From Halichoerus grypus (Eukaryota; Chordata; Mammalia; Carnivora; Phocidae), in NCBI RefSeq assembly GCF_964656455.1, contig NC_135715.1, forward strand, positions 80,206,414 to 80,270,413: 64,000 bases of DNA, written 5' to 3'. The notes under the pieces are model-generated. The model was not told the DNA's origin and searched no databases. It was given only the letters and a program-made list of their open reading frames with translations. Both the position numbers and the translations under genes were made by a program. Positions 35,406-49,700 of this stretch are shown piece by piece; positions within the stretch are counted from its first letter, which is position 1, and each line of letters begins with the position of its first letter.

Positions 35406-38400
35406 CTGGAAGAAGGGCACCATGTGTTTCGTGGAGAAACTGAGGCGCGGAGATGTGTGGAAGGTCATCCTCAAGCCTCCAGGCCCTGGTTGTTTACTGC
35501 AGCCACATCCGCAGGACTCGGAGAGTGTGAGCCCCATGCCACCATCCCTAAACCCCCAAATCCTGGTCAAAGCTGCGGAGGCCCAGCAACCCAGGCTTTG
35601 ACTCACCTAGCCCACCATTCTGAGCTCCATCCACCACATCCTCATAGGCGTCAGGCCCAGCAGGGCTTTGGTCAGCAGGAACTGCGGGCAGAAAACCACC
35701 CCCTAAGGATTGACTCAGGCAGCCCCACGGAGCTCCGGAACCCACCCGGGGCAGAACTGCATCCTCCAGGCTCCCGGGGCCTGAGCTGGCAGGCTGCGGG
35801 CCAGGGTGGTGAGGGCAGCGGGAGGGGGCGTAGCGGAAATGGACGCGTCCGCCTGGACTAGCTAGCGTCGCCAGAGAAACGGACCCAGCCTTGGGCTCAA
35901 GGCTAGGCCTGGCACCCTTTTCTGGCCGTGACCGTAGTTGGGCAACAGTCCCAGAGGCGTGGCCGGGAGAGCACGTACGGACGTCAGCTTAGGCCCTGAC
36001 CAGGCCGGACTTGGGGGCGGAGTTGTGGGGGGGGGGCGGGGGGGTTCCTTGAGGCCTCCAGGGCCTTCCGGACCCCAGCAAGACTGGGTCTGGAGAAGGC
36101 TCAGGTGGGTGCCGGCCCTCCCGCTTCGCGCCCAGGCCCGCCCCGGCCCGGCCCGGCCCGGACTCACCGCGGCCGGGCAGCAACCCACGCGCGTCCTCCG
36201 CGTGCGCCTGCGGCCGCTGGGCGCGCGGCATCACTTGGCTGTAGAGCGGTGCCTCCTCCGCGCAGCGCCCCCGCGCCCCTGCCCCGGTGCCCGCGGGCGC
36301 CCCGCGCTTCTGCACCACCGCGTACGTGTCGGCCATGGTGAGGGCCGGGGGCCCAGGCACCGAGATGCTTCTGCGGGTGGGGCGGGCGGGGAGGAAGTGA
36401 AGCGACGGAGCCAAGGGAGGGAGGGGGTGGGGAGTGCGCTTAGCTCGTCAACCGCCGGCTTCCTTCCCGCCAGAGGCTGCTCGCCGGTCGCCGGTCGGAG
36501 AAAGCGGGCGGGCAGGTCTCAGGGGAGAGAGGGAGGGGTCTCTGGATCTCGGTTCTGTGTCTCGAGTGCCTGGCAAGTTAGGTGGGTGAAGGGAAGGGGA
36601 CAGCCTGGCAGGTGAATGGGGCAGGATATTGGTACTGAGGGGTGGTCATTTCTGTGTACATGTCCGAATAAAAGAATGAGGAAGTGGCATCTAAAGGAGA
36701 GGGAGGGATAGCCTCAAAATGGAGAGCTAGTCTAAAGGCCGTGGGGGTGAAATCTGGTGCAAACGAAGGTTGACTCTGTGTCCCCAGCACCTGACATGAG
36801 GCCTGACAAGTGGGCGGCCTCAAGAAATATTTGCTAAATTAATGTCTAGGGAAGCAAAGAAAGGCCTAACATAGGGGCTAGCCTTAGAGGCAGAGGCAAT
36901 GGGATCTCTGGGATCAAAGTGTCATCTTGGGGCAGGTTCCCCGACTCAGTTCAAAGAGCCAGTGAATATTTGGTAAACTGAACAGCAAGGAAGGGCTGGT
37001 GTTTCAAGGGCGAGGAAAGGGTTAGCCTCTGAGCATGAGAAATTGGAAAGGGAAGAATGAGGAGATGGAGCTGGGTACCTGAGGACCTCGCCAGGTGGGC
37101 GCGGTGTGGTGGGAAGGGTCTGGGAAGTCTGGAAGGAGAGGGCATCGTTGTAGATTGGGGCACAATCCTGGGGAAAGACAGGAGGGAAAGGGTATGAGAC
37201 TTGGAGGAAACTGGCCAGACTCCTGACAGAGGTGACCATGGACTCTGCCAGGGCTGGGGTGGGGAAGCTTAAGAGGAACAGTCTGATAAGGTAGCAAGGA
37301 GGACAAAAGTGGATATCATAGTCAGTCTCTGCTCCCAGAAGGAGTCCATGGGCTAGATGCTGCAGTGATGGTGGCCAAAGACTTCTGCTCTGGGTCCTGG
37401 TCTCTAAGGGTGTTGATGGTGGGCAGGAAGAGAGTAGGAAGGGGGCCTTGGTACCTCCTTGAAATTCTGGTAAACGGGGCTGGTGTTTTGGAGTGCTGAG
37501 AAGAACATCTGAGCCACTGTGTGGTATAGGAACCTGTACTGCTCCTGGTGGGGGAAGAGGAATCCTCAGAAAGGGAAAACAAGAGGAGGAGGGATGTGTC
37601 CTTGGATTGAGGAGACTGAGGCTCTCACCTCTGTCTGCACAGCTGCAGGCCGCTGCTTTCTTATCTCCAGGACCACGTTGAAGAGGCTGAAGTTAGGTGG
37701 GATCGTCTGGGGCAGAGAGGGCATATGAGCAGGACCTGGTGGGCATGGGACCTGCACTGCACATAAGCACACATATGCCCTATTCATACCTGGGTCAGGA
37801 GCAACTGTCTCACATAATCCACAGTGCACAGGACACCTGTTCGCCCACAACCTGCGCTGACAAGCAAGAATAAGCATAAGCTTAGTCAGGACCTGCCCAC
37901 AACCCCTTTTATGTGGGGCGTTTGGGTTTGAGAGTGAAGGTCCTAATGGAGGATCCCCTGCAGCACCTTTTGATTCTCAGAATCCCCAGATTACAGTTAG
38001 AAGAAAAAACTTTTTAATTGCTTACATTCGTTGAGCATCAACTCTGTGTTTACTACTCTCCAGCAGGCAGTCTGCACTCAATAAATGCTAAATTTCAGTT
38101 GATACAGCATGAGCTAGTGTGGCTTCAGGCTTTTCAAAAGAGGCACTCAAACTGTGACACTGGCTTCAAGGCCTGCACTGGCCTCCCTGCCTTCTGCACT
38201 CCCCCACCAGTCATCTCTGTCTTACCAGACCCCCATAAAACCCATTTCTTAAACCTGCAGTGGACACAGAGGGGGCTGGGGCCAGATCCCTGGAGGCGAC
38301 GGGCTTCCTCCACCATGGTGAGCACATGTTCAGGATTGCTAGGGACTCCTCTGTCTGGCCAGGACATATATTGCAGCTGGTACACAGAACGACATTCCTG

Positions 38401-41400
38401 AAACACAGGAAAAGAGCGGCAAATAATAAAAAAGCATTTATTGAGCACTTACTGCTTGTCAGGCCCAGTTCTAAACATCTTCCATTTAAATCCAACAGAT
38501 AATAACTGAGGAGATAGGTACTATTGCTAATGCACATTTTACAAATGAGAAAACAGAGACAGAAAATAGCTCTCCCCATATGGGAGCCTCCTCCTCCCTT
38601 TAAGTACCTTCTGAAAAGTAACCTGGAGGGTCCTGAGCATGATGTCTGCATTCAGCCATGTCTCCCTTGTCTGAGGATGTGGGGCAGGTGGGAAGAGAGA
38701 GGAGAGCAAAGACCACAGGTGCCAAAAGATATTTGCAGAAAACAAAGCATTTCTGATTAAAAATCAAAGTCAACATATTTTTAAAAATTCATTCAGCTCA
38801 AACATCCCCCATGGCTTTCCTGAAGGAAACATTTGATAGAGGGGAGAAAGAACTATGATTAAAAACCCCAACAAGCTCATTTATAGTGAAAAAAGAAAAA
38901 ATATTTCTTTCGTTCTACAAGAGTTTTATTGTACTTATTATGTTCCAACTATATTTGACTTGAGGTAAGAGATTTTCCTGAGTTATGAAATGGTAAGGGA
39001 AATAGGGATTTTAAGAACCTAACCAGGCACATTTATATAACAGAGATAACCATGATCATAGTTAAAATGCAACAGCAATGTATATGTTGAGTTCTGGCTA
39101 TTGCACGCTAATACTAGAGGGTTCCCTGCAGTGTGAGGGGACTGTGAGAAAACTATTCATCCTTTCAGGCCCAGCCCGAAAGCTTCCCTGAGAATCTTCT
39201 ATGAAACCTCCCACAACATCCAAGACTTCATAAAACACAATTCCCACCTCTGCCCCAGCTCACCAGGGTGATGCAGAAAAGTCCAATCTGTAGTGGTTCC
39301 TGTTCTTGGGCCCAGTAACACTCACACTTTTTCTGCAAAAGGCAAGGGAGAAAGGGCAGGGAGTGAAGAGCAGTAGTCTGCTTTAGAGTTCCAGCTCAAT
39401 ACATCCACACCCCCACAGGATACCTCAGGCATTGCTGGTGGAAGCACAGATAGCTGTAGCTATCATGCAGGCCAGCTGTCAGAGCCTTATCAGATTAAAC
39501 ACACAGACACAGTGGAGACTTGTGCTTCTGATCATGCAGGAGGAAGACAGGCCAGAATATTCTCATACTGTAAGCAATTAAAAAATTGGACAGAACATAT
39601 GAGCCACTATTTTCAGACATTGGACCACAGGTATTGCAGGATTGTGATCACTGAACAAAGGGAAACACATGGATCAAATCTTATGACTGCCCCAGCTTAC
39701 TGCAGGACATGGAGAGTCCAATGATCCCACTGAGTTGAGGAGCCAGAGATCATGGCTCAGGGAGGCCAAAGCAGCTAGAATTTGAAGGGCAGAGTCTTGG
39801 AAAGAATAGAGCTATGCAAACAGTTAAAAATTTCAGAAGTCTGCAAATGGTCCCCTTGAGTATTATTAGCTGGAGTCCTGGAAAGAACAGAGCTATGCAA
39901 ACAAGAGTTAAAGATTTCAGAAGTCTGCATATGGTTCCTTTGAGTATTATTAGCTGAATAATAATCTGAGGATCATGAAACTCTGTGAAGCCAGGCAAGA
40001 ATAACTTCCTACGAAAGAATAATAGCTAAGGACCTATAAGATGAATATTTCCTATAATGTTCATAATGGGATAGAAATAATTTACATTCCTCCAGCCAGA
40101 GTGGAGGGACCCAACTGACTATAAGGGCATTCAATAGGGAACCAAGAAGGACCACATGTTAGAAGTGAATGAAATTAGTTCTAGAATAAAGGCTACTCTA
40201 GACCTGCCCTACAAAAGCTTTAAAACAAACCTTAAAATGATCAAACATCCAAAAATAACTTAACTGCCTTCCAGAAAAAGTCCCTCACTCTTTAAAGGAA
40301 GACAATAAAATCTAACAGTTACCTGCAAAATTAAAAATGTCAAGCATCCAATAAAAATTTACTAGACATACAAAGAAACAAGAAAACATGACCCATAACC
40401 AGGAGAAAAATAAGTGAATAGAAGATCCAATAAGGATGAAGAAAGAAGTAGACCTTAAACAGCTTTTTAAAAATATTTTAAATATACTTGAAGATGAAAA
40501 GGAAAACATGAATATAATGAAAGTGAAACAAAAGATAGAGAAAATACTGAAATGGAACTTCTAGAGAGGAAAAATAAAATACGTGAAATTTAAAAAGTCA
40601 CTGTCTAATAGCAGATTAGACACAGAAGAAAAGATCAGTGAACATGAAGACATAGCAATAGAATCTATTTTAAATGAAAAAAAAAACCAAAAATTACTGG
40701 GAAAAAATGAACCAAGAATCCGTTATCTGTAGAAATATACCAAGTGGTCTAATGTATGTGTATCTGGAGTCCAGAAGAAGGAGAGGAGAGAGGGGAGAAC
40801 AGAAACTATATTTGAAAAAATAATCGCTGGAAAATTTTCCAAATTTGATAAAACCGCAAACCCACAAGTCCAAGAAAGTCAACTATAAGGAGAGTAAACA
40901 TAAAGAAAGCCAAACCAAGGCAGATCATGATCAAATTGCCAGAGAGAGAGAGAGAGAGGGAGAGAGAGAGGAAACTTAAAAACATCACACACAAAAAGAC
41001 ACATTACATATTAAGGAACAAAGATAAGAATGACAGAATTTTGTCAGAAACCCTGCAAGTCAGAGGTCAAAGTTGTGACATTCTAAAAAGGCTGAAATTT
41101 AAAAAAACACTTTCAGAAAAATAAAAGCTGGGAGAATTTATCACAAACCCGTACTGTGAGAAATATTAAAGTAAGCTGTTCATACAAAAGGAACATGATA
41201 CTAGATGAAATATGGATCTACACAAAAGAATGAAGAGTAAAGAAAAAGCCAATATGTGGCTAAATATAAAAAATATTTCTCATTTTTAACATTTAAAAAA
41301 GACAGTCTAGTGAATTTTATCAAACAAACAAGGAAGAATTAATAGCAATCCTTCACAATTTTTTTTTTTAAATTGAAGGACCATTTCCCAACATACTGTA

Positions 41401-44400
41401 TGAAGCCAATATTAATCTGATACCAAAACTAGACATATATATCACAAGAAAAGAACACTACTAACCAATGTTTCATTAATACAGACATTAAAATCCTCAA
41501 CAAAATACCAGCAAAGGGTTATACACCATGACCAAGTTGGATTAATCTCAGGAATGCAAGATTGGTTGTATATATAAAAAAAAATCAATGTCATATACCA
41601 CATTAATAGAAAATAAAACAAAAACACATGATAATCTGAATAGATGCAGAAAAAAATTTTTGGATAAAATCCAACACCCTTTCATGATAAAAATACAAAG
41701 GAAACTAGAAATGGAAGGAAACTCCTTAGCCTGATTAAAACAACAACAACAACACACACACACACACACATCTACAAAAAAAACCCCACAACCAATCCTT
41801 AGACTTATGGTGAAAGACTGAATGTTTTGCCCTTAAAATCAGGTTGCACTTGCCACTTCTGTTCAACTTTGTACAGAAAGGTCTAGTCAGTGCAGTTAGG
41901 AAAAAAGAAATGGAAGAAAGGAGGGAGGGAGGAAGGGAGAAAGGAAAATAGGGAGGGACAGAAGGAGGAATATTGGATTAGAAAAGAAGCAGCAAAATTA
42001 TCTCAATTTGCAGATGACATCATATTATATATGGAAAACCCTAAGTTTTCCACATAACCACACACACCCCCACACTATTAAAGCTAATAAATGAGTTCAG
42101 CAAGGTTGCAGGACATAATATCAAACAAAAATCAATTGTATTTCTATATAGTGAAAACTATTTGGTTTGCAATAAGGAAACTGAAAATGAAATTAAGAAA
42201 ATCACTCCATTTACAATAGCATCAAAAAGTATAAACTAGGAATAAATTTAACAAAAGTGCAAGACTTCTAAATTAAACACTATAAAACATTGCTAAGAGA
42301 AATTAAAGAAGACCTAGATAAATGGAAAAACATCCATGTTCATGGAATGGAAGACAATATGGTTAAGATGGAAATAGCTCCCAAATTGATAGATTCAGTG
42401 CATTCCTTATCAAAATCCCAGAAGGCTTTTTGAAGATATTGGCAAGGTGATCTTAACATTAATATGTTAATATTAATGAGTGTGTCATAGATACCCAAGA
42501 CTACCCTCAGGTTTGATGATTCACTAGGAGGACTCACAGGACTCAGCATACAGTTGTACTCATGGCTATGATTTATTACAATGAAATGATACAGAAAAAA
42601 ATCAGCAAAGGGAAAAGATGCACAGGGCAAAATGAAGGAAACAAGATTCCTGCTTCCAAGGGTCTTCTCCAAGTGAAGTCGCACACAATGTGCTTAATTT
42701 CCCCAGCAATGATTTGAGACATGTGTGAAATGTCCACAGTGAAGCTCATTAGGCAGTCAGTGCCCAAGGAATTCACTGGGGCACTCCATGTGTTATGCAG
42801 GCACCCTCTGACTAGTATGTACCACAACTTCAGACTCCCAGAAGGAAGGCAGGTGTTCAAATAAACCATACTGTTTATATAAACAGTTCAAGCATAGTGA
42901 GCCACTTTTATTAGAAATCCAATTTCCAGGCAAGATCCAACCTAGTAGGAAGGTCTTTTTTTTTAATCATAAGCCTGCTATATTACTCTTTTCTGCACAG
43001 CAAGTGACCCAGAAAAGTCAAAACAATCTTGAAAAAAAGAAGAAATTTGGTGGACTCACATTTCCTGATTTCAAAACTTACTATAAAGTTACAATAATAA
43101 AAAATGTATAGTACTGGTACAAAGATAGACCTACCAATCAATGGAATAGAATTGAGAGTCCAGAAATAAACCCTTACATTTATAGTCAATTGATTTTCAA
43201 CAAGGATAACAAGACTATTCAATGGGGAAAAGACAGACAAATAACAAGTGCTGAAAAAAAAACAAGTGTTGAAAAAAAAGACAACAACAAGTGTTGGTGA
43301 GGATGTGAAGGATTCAAATCCTCATACATTGCTGATTGGAAGGTAAAATGATGTAGCTGTGGAAAAGTTTGACAGTTCCTCAAAATACTAAGAATGGAGT
43401 TATCATATGATGTAGCAATTCCACTTCTAGGTATGTACCCAAGAGAATTGAAAACATACTTCTACACAAAAACTTGCACACAAATGTTCATAGCAGCATT
43501 ATTCATAATAGCCAAAAAGTGGAAGCAACTCACATTCTATAAACTGATAAATGAATAAATAAAATGCGGTAGATCCATTCAATGGAATACTGTTCAACAA
43601 TAAAAAGGAGTTAAGTACTGACACATGCGATAATATGCATGAATTTTAAAAACATGCTAAGTGAAAGGACCCAGTCACAAAGACAACATATCATATGATT
43701 CAGTTTACATGAAAAGTCCAGAGTAGTCAAACCTATGGAGACCAAAAATAGAGTAGGGATTACCTAGGATGGAGAAATGGGGAGTGACTGCCAATGGATA
43801 CAGGATTTCTTTGTGGGGTAATGAAAATGTTGTAAAATTTATTGCAGGGATGGTTGCATAACTAAATATACTAAATATATACTAAATTTTGGAATATACT
43901 AAAAATAATTGAATTGCACACTTTAAATGGATAAATTGCATCTTGATAAAGCTGTTTTTTAAAAGAGATTGTTTATTTTGATTCTGTCCCAATAGTTTAT
44001 TTTTGCTTTTGTTTCCTTTGCCTCAGGAAACATATCGAGAAGGATGCTGCTATGACCAATGCCAGAGAAATTACTGCCTGTACTCTCTTCTAGGATTTTT
44101 ATGGTTTTGGGTCTCACATTTAGGTCTTCAATGCATTATGAGTTTATTTTTGTGTGTGGTGTAAGAAAGTGGTCCAGTTTCTTTTCTTTCTTTCTTTCTT
44201 TCTTTTTTTTTTTTTGCATGTAGATATCCAGTTTTCTGGGCACTATTTATTGAAGTGACTCTTTTTCCCATGGCATATTTTTGCCTCTTTTGTTAAAGAT
44301 TAATAGATTAACTGACCATATAATAATGGGTTTATTTCTGGGCTTTCTATCCTATTCCATTGATCTATGTGTCTATTTTTGTGCCAGTATCATACTGTGC

Positions 44401-46753
44401 CAGCTTTGTAGTATAACTTAAAATCTGGAATTGTGATATCTCCAGCTTTATATTTCTTTTTCAAGAATGTTTTGGCTATTCAGGATCTTTTGTGGTTCCA
44501 TACAAATTTTAGGATTGTTTGTCCTAGTTCTGTGAAAAATGCTGTTGGTATTTTAGGAATTGCATTAAATCTGTAGATTGCTTTGGATAGTATGGACATT
44601 TTAACAATATTTCTTCTTCCAATCCATGAGCATGGAATAGCTTTCCATTTATTTGTGTCATCTTCAATTTTTTTCATCAGTGTTTTATAGTTTTCAGTGT
44701 ATAGGTTTTTCACTTCCTTGGTTAAGTTTATTCCTAGGTATTTTATTATCTTTGGTGCAATTGTAAATTGGATTGTTTCCTTAAATTCTCTTTCTGCTGC
44801 TTCATTATTAGTGTATAGAAATGCAACAGATTTCTGTACATTGATTTTGTATACTGCGACCTTATTCAATTCATTTATCAGTTTTAATAATTTTTGGGGG
44901 TAGTCTTTAGGGTTTTCTATATATACCATCATGTCATCTGCAAATAGTGAAAGTTTTACTTCTTGCTTACCAATTTCCTTTTCTTATCTGATTGCTGTGG
45001 AAAAAAAAATACCACTGGATGGTATTTTCTTTTCTTATCTGATTGCTGTGGCAAAATACAAAGCTTTTGCATACAAAGGAAACAAACAATAAAACTAAAA
45101 AAAAAACCGACCTACTGAATGGGAGATGTTTGCAAATGACATATCTGATAAAGGGTTAGTATACAAAATATATAAAGAACTGATTCAACTCAACAGCCAA
45201 ACACCAAATAATCCAATTAAAAAATGGACAAAAGAGGGCGCCTGGGTGGCTCAGCTGTTAAGCGTCTGCCTTCGGCTCAGGTCATGATCCCAGGGTCCTA
45301 GGATCGAGTCCCACAACGGGCTCCCTGCTCAGCGGGAAGCCTGCTTCTCCCTCTCCCACTCCCCCTGCTTGTGTTCCCTCTCTCACTGTGTCTCTCTCTG
45401 TCAAATAAATAAATAAAATCTTAAAAAAAAAAAAAGGACAAAAGACATGAACAGACATTTCTCCAAAGAAGACATCCAAATGGCCAACAGACACATGAAA
45501 GGATACTCACTCAACATCACTCATCATCAGGGAAATGCAAATCAAAACACAATGAGATATCACCTCACACCTGTCAGAATGGCTAAAATCAAAAATACAA
45601 GAAACATCAAGGGTTGGCAAGGTTGTGGAGAAAAAAGAACCATTGTGCACTGTTGGTGGGAATGCAAACTGGTGCAGCCACTCTGGAAAACAGTATGGAG
45701 ATTCCTCAAAAAATTAAAAATGGAACTACCCTATGATCCAGTAATTGCACTACTTGGTATTTATCCAAAGAATACTCAAACACTAATTCAGAAGGATATA
45801 TGCACCCCTCTGTTTATTGCTGAATTATTTACAATAGCCAAATTATAGAAGCAGCCCAAGTGTCCATCAATAGATGAATGGATAAAGAAGATGTGGTATA
45901 TATATATACAATGGAATATAGAATGAAATCTTGCCATTTGCAACAACATGGATGGATCTAGAGGGTATAATACTAAGTGAAATAAATCAGTCAGATAAAG
46001 ACAAGTACCATATGATTTCACTCATATGTGGAACTTAAGAAACAAGACAAACAAATGAAGAAAAAAAAGAGAGAGAAACCAAAAAACAGTCTATTAACTA
46101 TAGAGAATAAACAGGTGGTTACCAGAGGGAAGGTGGGGGTGGGGAATGGGTGAAATAGGTGAAGGGGATTAAGAGTACACTTATCATGATGGTCAATGAG
46201 TAATATTTAGAATTGTTGAATTACTATATTGTACACTGAAACTAATATAACACTATATGTTAACTATACTGGACTTAAAAAATTAAAAAAATAAGAAAAA
46301 GACAATCTAAAGCAAAAATATTATAGCAGTGCATTGTGGAGTATATTTCATATTTAGAATTAAAACCTATGACAACAATAACATAAAGCATGGAATGGGA
46401 AATTAGAAATATGCTAGTATAAAGTTCTTATGTTTTAAATGAAATGGTATAATATTATTTGAGTGTAGACTGTGATAAATTAAAGATATAACTGATAAAC
46501 CCTAAAGCCACACTAAGCACATAATACAAAGAGGTATAACTAATAAGTAAATAATGACTATGAAATGGATTCATAAAAATCTCAATCTGGGGGCGCCTGG
46601 GTGGCTCAGTCAGTTAAGCATCTGCCTTTGGCTCAGGTCATGGTCTTGGGGTCCCGGGATCAAGTCCCACATCAGGCCCCTGCTCAGTGGGGAGTCTGCT
46701 TCTCCCTTTCCCTCTGCCTCTCTCCCCCACTCGTGCTCTCTCTCTCCCTCAAA

Positions 46754-46794
<41 letters not shown>

Positions 46795-49700
46795 CTCAAT
46801 CTGGAAGAAGACAGAAAAGAATAAAGGGGCAAAGAACAGATGGAACAAACAGAAAACAAAGATGGTAGATTTACTCCAATTAAAGGCAGAGATTGTCAGA
46901 CTAAATTAAAAAGTAAGCCCCTACAATATGCCACCTACAAGACACTTTAAAAATAAAGATGAACATAGATAAAAAGTAAAAGAATGGAAAAAGATATGTA
47001 CACTCTAGCACAATTTAAATGGCTATATTAATATCACAGTTCACTTCAGAGAAGGAATATTACCAGAGATAGAAAGGAACCTTACATATTGGAAAGGGGA
47101 TTGATTAATCAGGAAGACATAATCCTAACTGTATATGCACTCAATTACAGAGTTTCAAAATAGCTGAAGCAGAAACTGACAGAACTGAAAAGACAGATAA
47201 TTTTAAAATTAGAGATTTCAACATTATCTCAGCAAATAATAGGGCAAGTAGACCCCCTAAAAAGTCATACGAACAATAAGATTTGAATAATATTTGTCCT
47301 AATTGGCAGTTATAGAGTACTTGGAGATTTCATCACTCCTCTCTCAGCAATTGATAGAACATTTAGTGAAAATAAATTAGTAAAGATTTATAAAATACAG
47401 TAAAGATACAAAAATATTAAAGTGTCTTTCAAAAAAGACACAATTTGACTGAATTGATATTTATAGAACACTCTACTCAACAAAAGCAGAATACACATTC
47501 TTTTCAAGTGTACATAGACTATTCACCAAGATAGGCCATATTCATAGCCATAAAACAAGTCTCAGTATATGTAAAAGGATTAAAATCATATAAAGTTGTT
47601 CTTTGACCATAGTGGAATTAACTAAAAATTAATAACAGGAAGATATATGGGAGAGTCCTCAAATATTTGGAAACTAAGTACAACCATGGTCAAATACTAT
47701 GAGTCAAAGAAGAAATCACAAGGGAAATTAGAAAATATTTTGAACTAATTGAAAAAGAAGATACAATTTATCAAGTTTGTGAGATGTAGCTAAAGCAGTG
47801 CTTAGAGAAAAATGAATAACATTAAATGCTTATATATGAAAAAAGAAAAATCTCAAATCAATGATCTAAGTTTCAGAAACTAGAAAAATAGGAGTGTTAA
47901 ACCTAAATAACATTAGGAAGGAAATGAAAAAGATGAAAAGTTATTAATGAAATAAGAAATGAAAAAAATAGAGAAATATAAGAGAAAAAAATAGAGAAAA
48001 ATAAAACCCAAAGCTGGTTCTTTAAAAAACAACAACAACAGCAACAGCAACAACAACAATTGACAAACCTCTAGCCCAGAGATGGCTAACATTTTCTATA
48101 AAATAGGGCCAGATAATAAGTATTTTACACTTTGTGAGCCATTCAATCCACCCAACTTGCAACTACTGAATTCTGCCATTGTAGCATGAAAGTGGGTATA
48201 TACAATATCTAAACATATGAGTGTGGCTGTATTTTAATACATTTTATTTACAAGAAAAGGCAGCAAGACAGACCTAGTGACAATAGGTAAAGTTTGCTCA
48301 TCTTTACTCTAGCCAGACTGACATGGGAGAGATAGACCACAAATTACCAAAATCAGGAATGAAAAAGGGGCATCACTACAGGTTGTACAGATTCCATGAT
48401 CAGCCATTCATCCCTGGGCAGTACTTACCCCACTTCCCAACCCTGTCTATTGAATAGGCCAGAATGTAGAAACCATGTGCCTTCAAAGCTGACATGCATT
48501 TATTGAGTAACTAATTTATGCTAACAGGCAAAACAAAGATCCCTGCACTCCTGGACTTATCTTCTAATCAAGGAGATGGAGAATAAACAATGTGTAGATT
48601 ACCTTGTATGCTAGAAATGGTAAGAACTGTGAAGGAAAATAGGACACAGGAAGGAGAGTGGGAGTGCTGGGAGTTTTAAATGGTGTAAGATCCAGGAAGG
48701 TCTCATGGAGAAAGTAGCGTTTGAACAAAGATCTGAAGGTGGTAGTAGAGCAAGCCAAGAATGTTCCAGGCAAAGGGAACAGCCAAGGCACAGGTCCTGA
48801 GACAGTGCCATCCCTGGCACATCTGAGGAACAGCAAAGGCCAAAATGGCTAGAGTGGAGTGAATAAAGGAGAGAGAGAAAAACACAGAGATCAGAGCTGT
48901 ACCAGGGACAGCTCAGTGTAGGGCCTTATGGTCTATGATGCAGACTTGGGTTGGGAAGACCTGCAGTAAAGGGTTTGTGAACACTGCAGGGATGAGCACC
49001 ACGAATGAAAGGAAAAAGATCAACAAAAAATTAAAGAGAGCAATAGTGGAGTCACTTCAAGAATTGGGCCTTTCAGACCTGGGATTAGGGAGGTGCTAGC
49101 AAGATTTCTCCTGCCTCCTTCCTGCTCAAGGAAATGTATTCTAGAGGGCTGAGGACACCTACCCGCCCATTCTCCATTTCTCGACATGCCATCAGGATCA
49201 CCTAGACAAGAAGGGTAAGGGAAGAGGGGAGTGATTTGGGTTAGGGAATTGGAGAAACAAGGCCAAGGGAGGACTCAGAATGTTAGCCCCACCTCACCGT
49301 CCTCTAAGGCTGACCTTGACCCCAAACTCCCAGACCAGGCGCCAGAAGTCTAGCAAGGTGTGAGGCAGGGGTCCTTGTGTGGCGATGTAGGCCTGGCTTC
49401 CGTCTGTGCCCTGGTAAAGGCTAAGTTCATCACCAAGATCTTGCTGTCACCCCCTCCAAGTCCACCCCTTCCCTGACTCCCAGCCTGACCCGGATGAAGT
49501 TGCCATTGATGTAGTCGCCATGTCCCTCCTCCTGGAGCAGGGAGAGGATCACTCGTGTCTGATCATCTGCCAGTGGGAGAGGTGAGAAAAGTGCTTTGGG
49601 GTGATAGGAGCATCAAAGCCCTGACGGCCTCCTGGATGAAAGCCAGCAGGGTTACTGCACACCCAGCAGGGATCCCACCTGGGTGCACTTGTGAGCTGCT

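Noticed and set aside
35938..36615. 225-codon open frame on the plus strand opposite PTPN18 exon 13
   Set aside because: High GC lowers stop frequency; the sequence is Arg/Pro/Gly-rich without domains and mirrors the coding exon on the other strand.
16919..46793. tRNA genes
   Set aside because: The tRNA-like A and B box regions are the heads of CAN-SINEs, with tails and target-site duplications.
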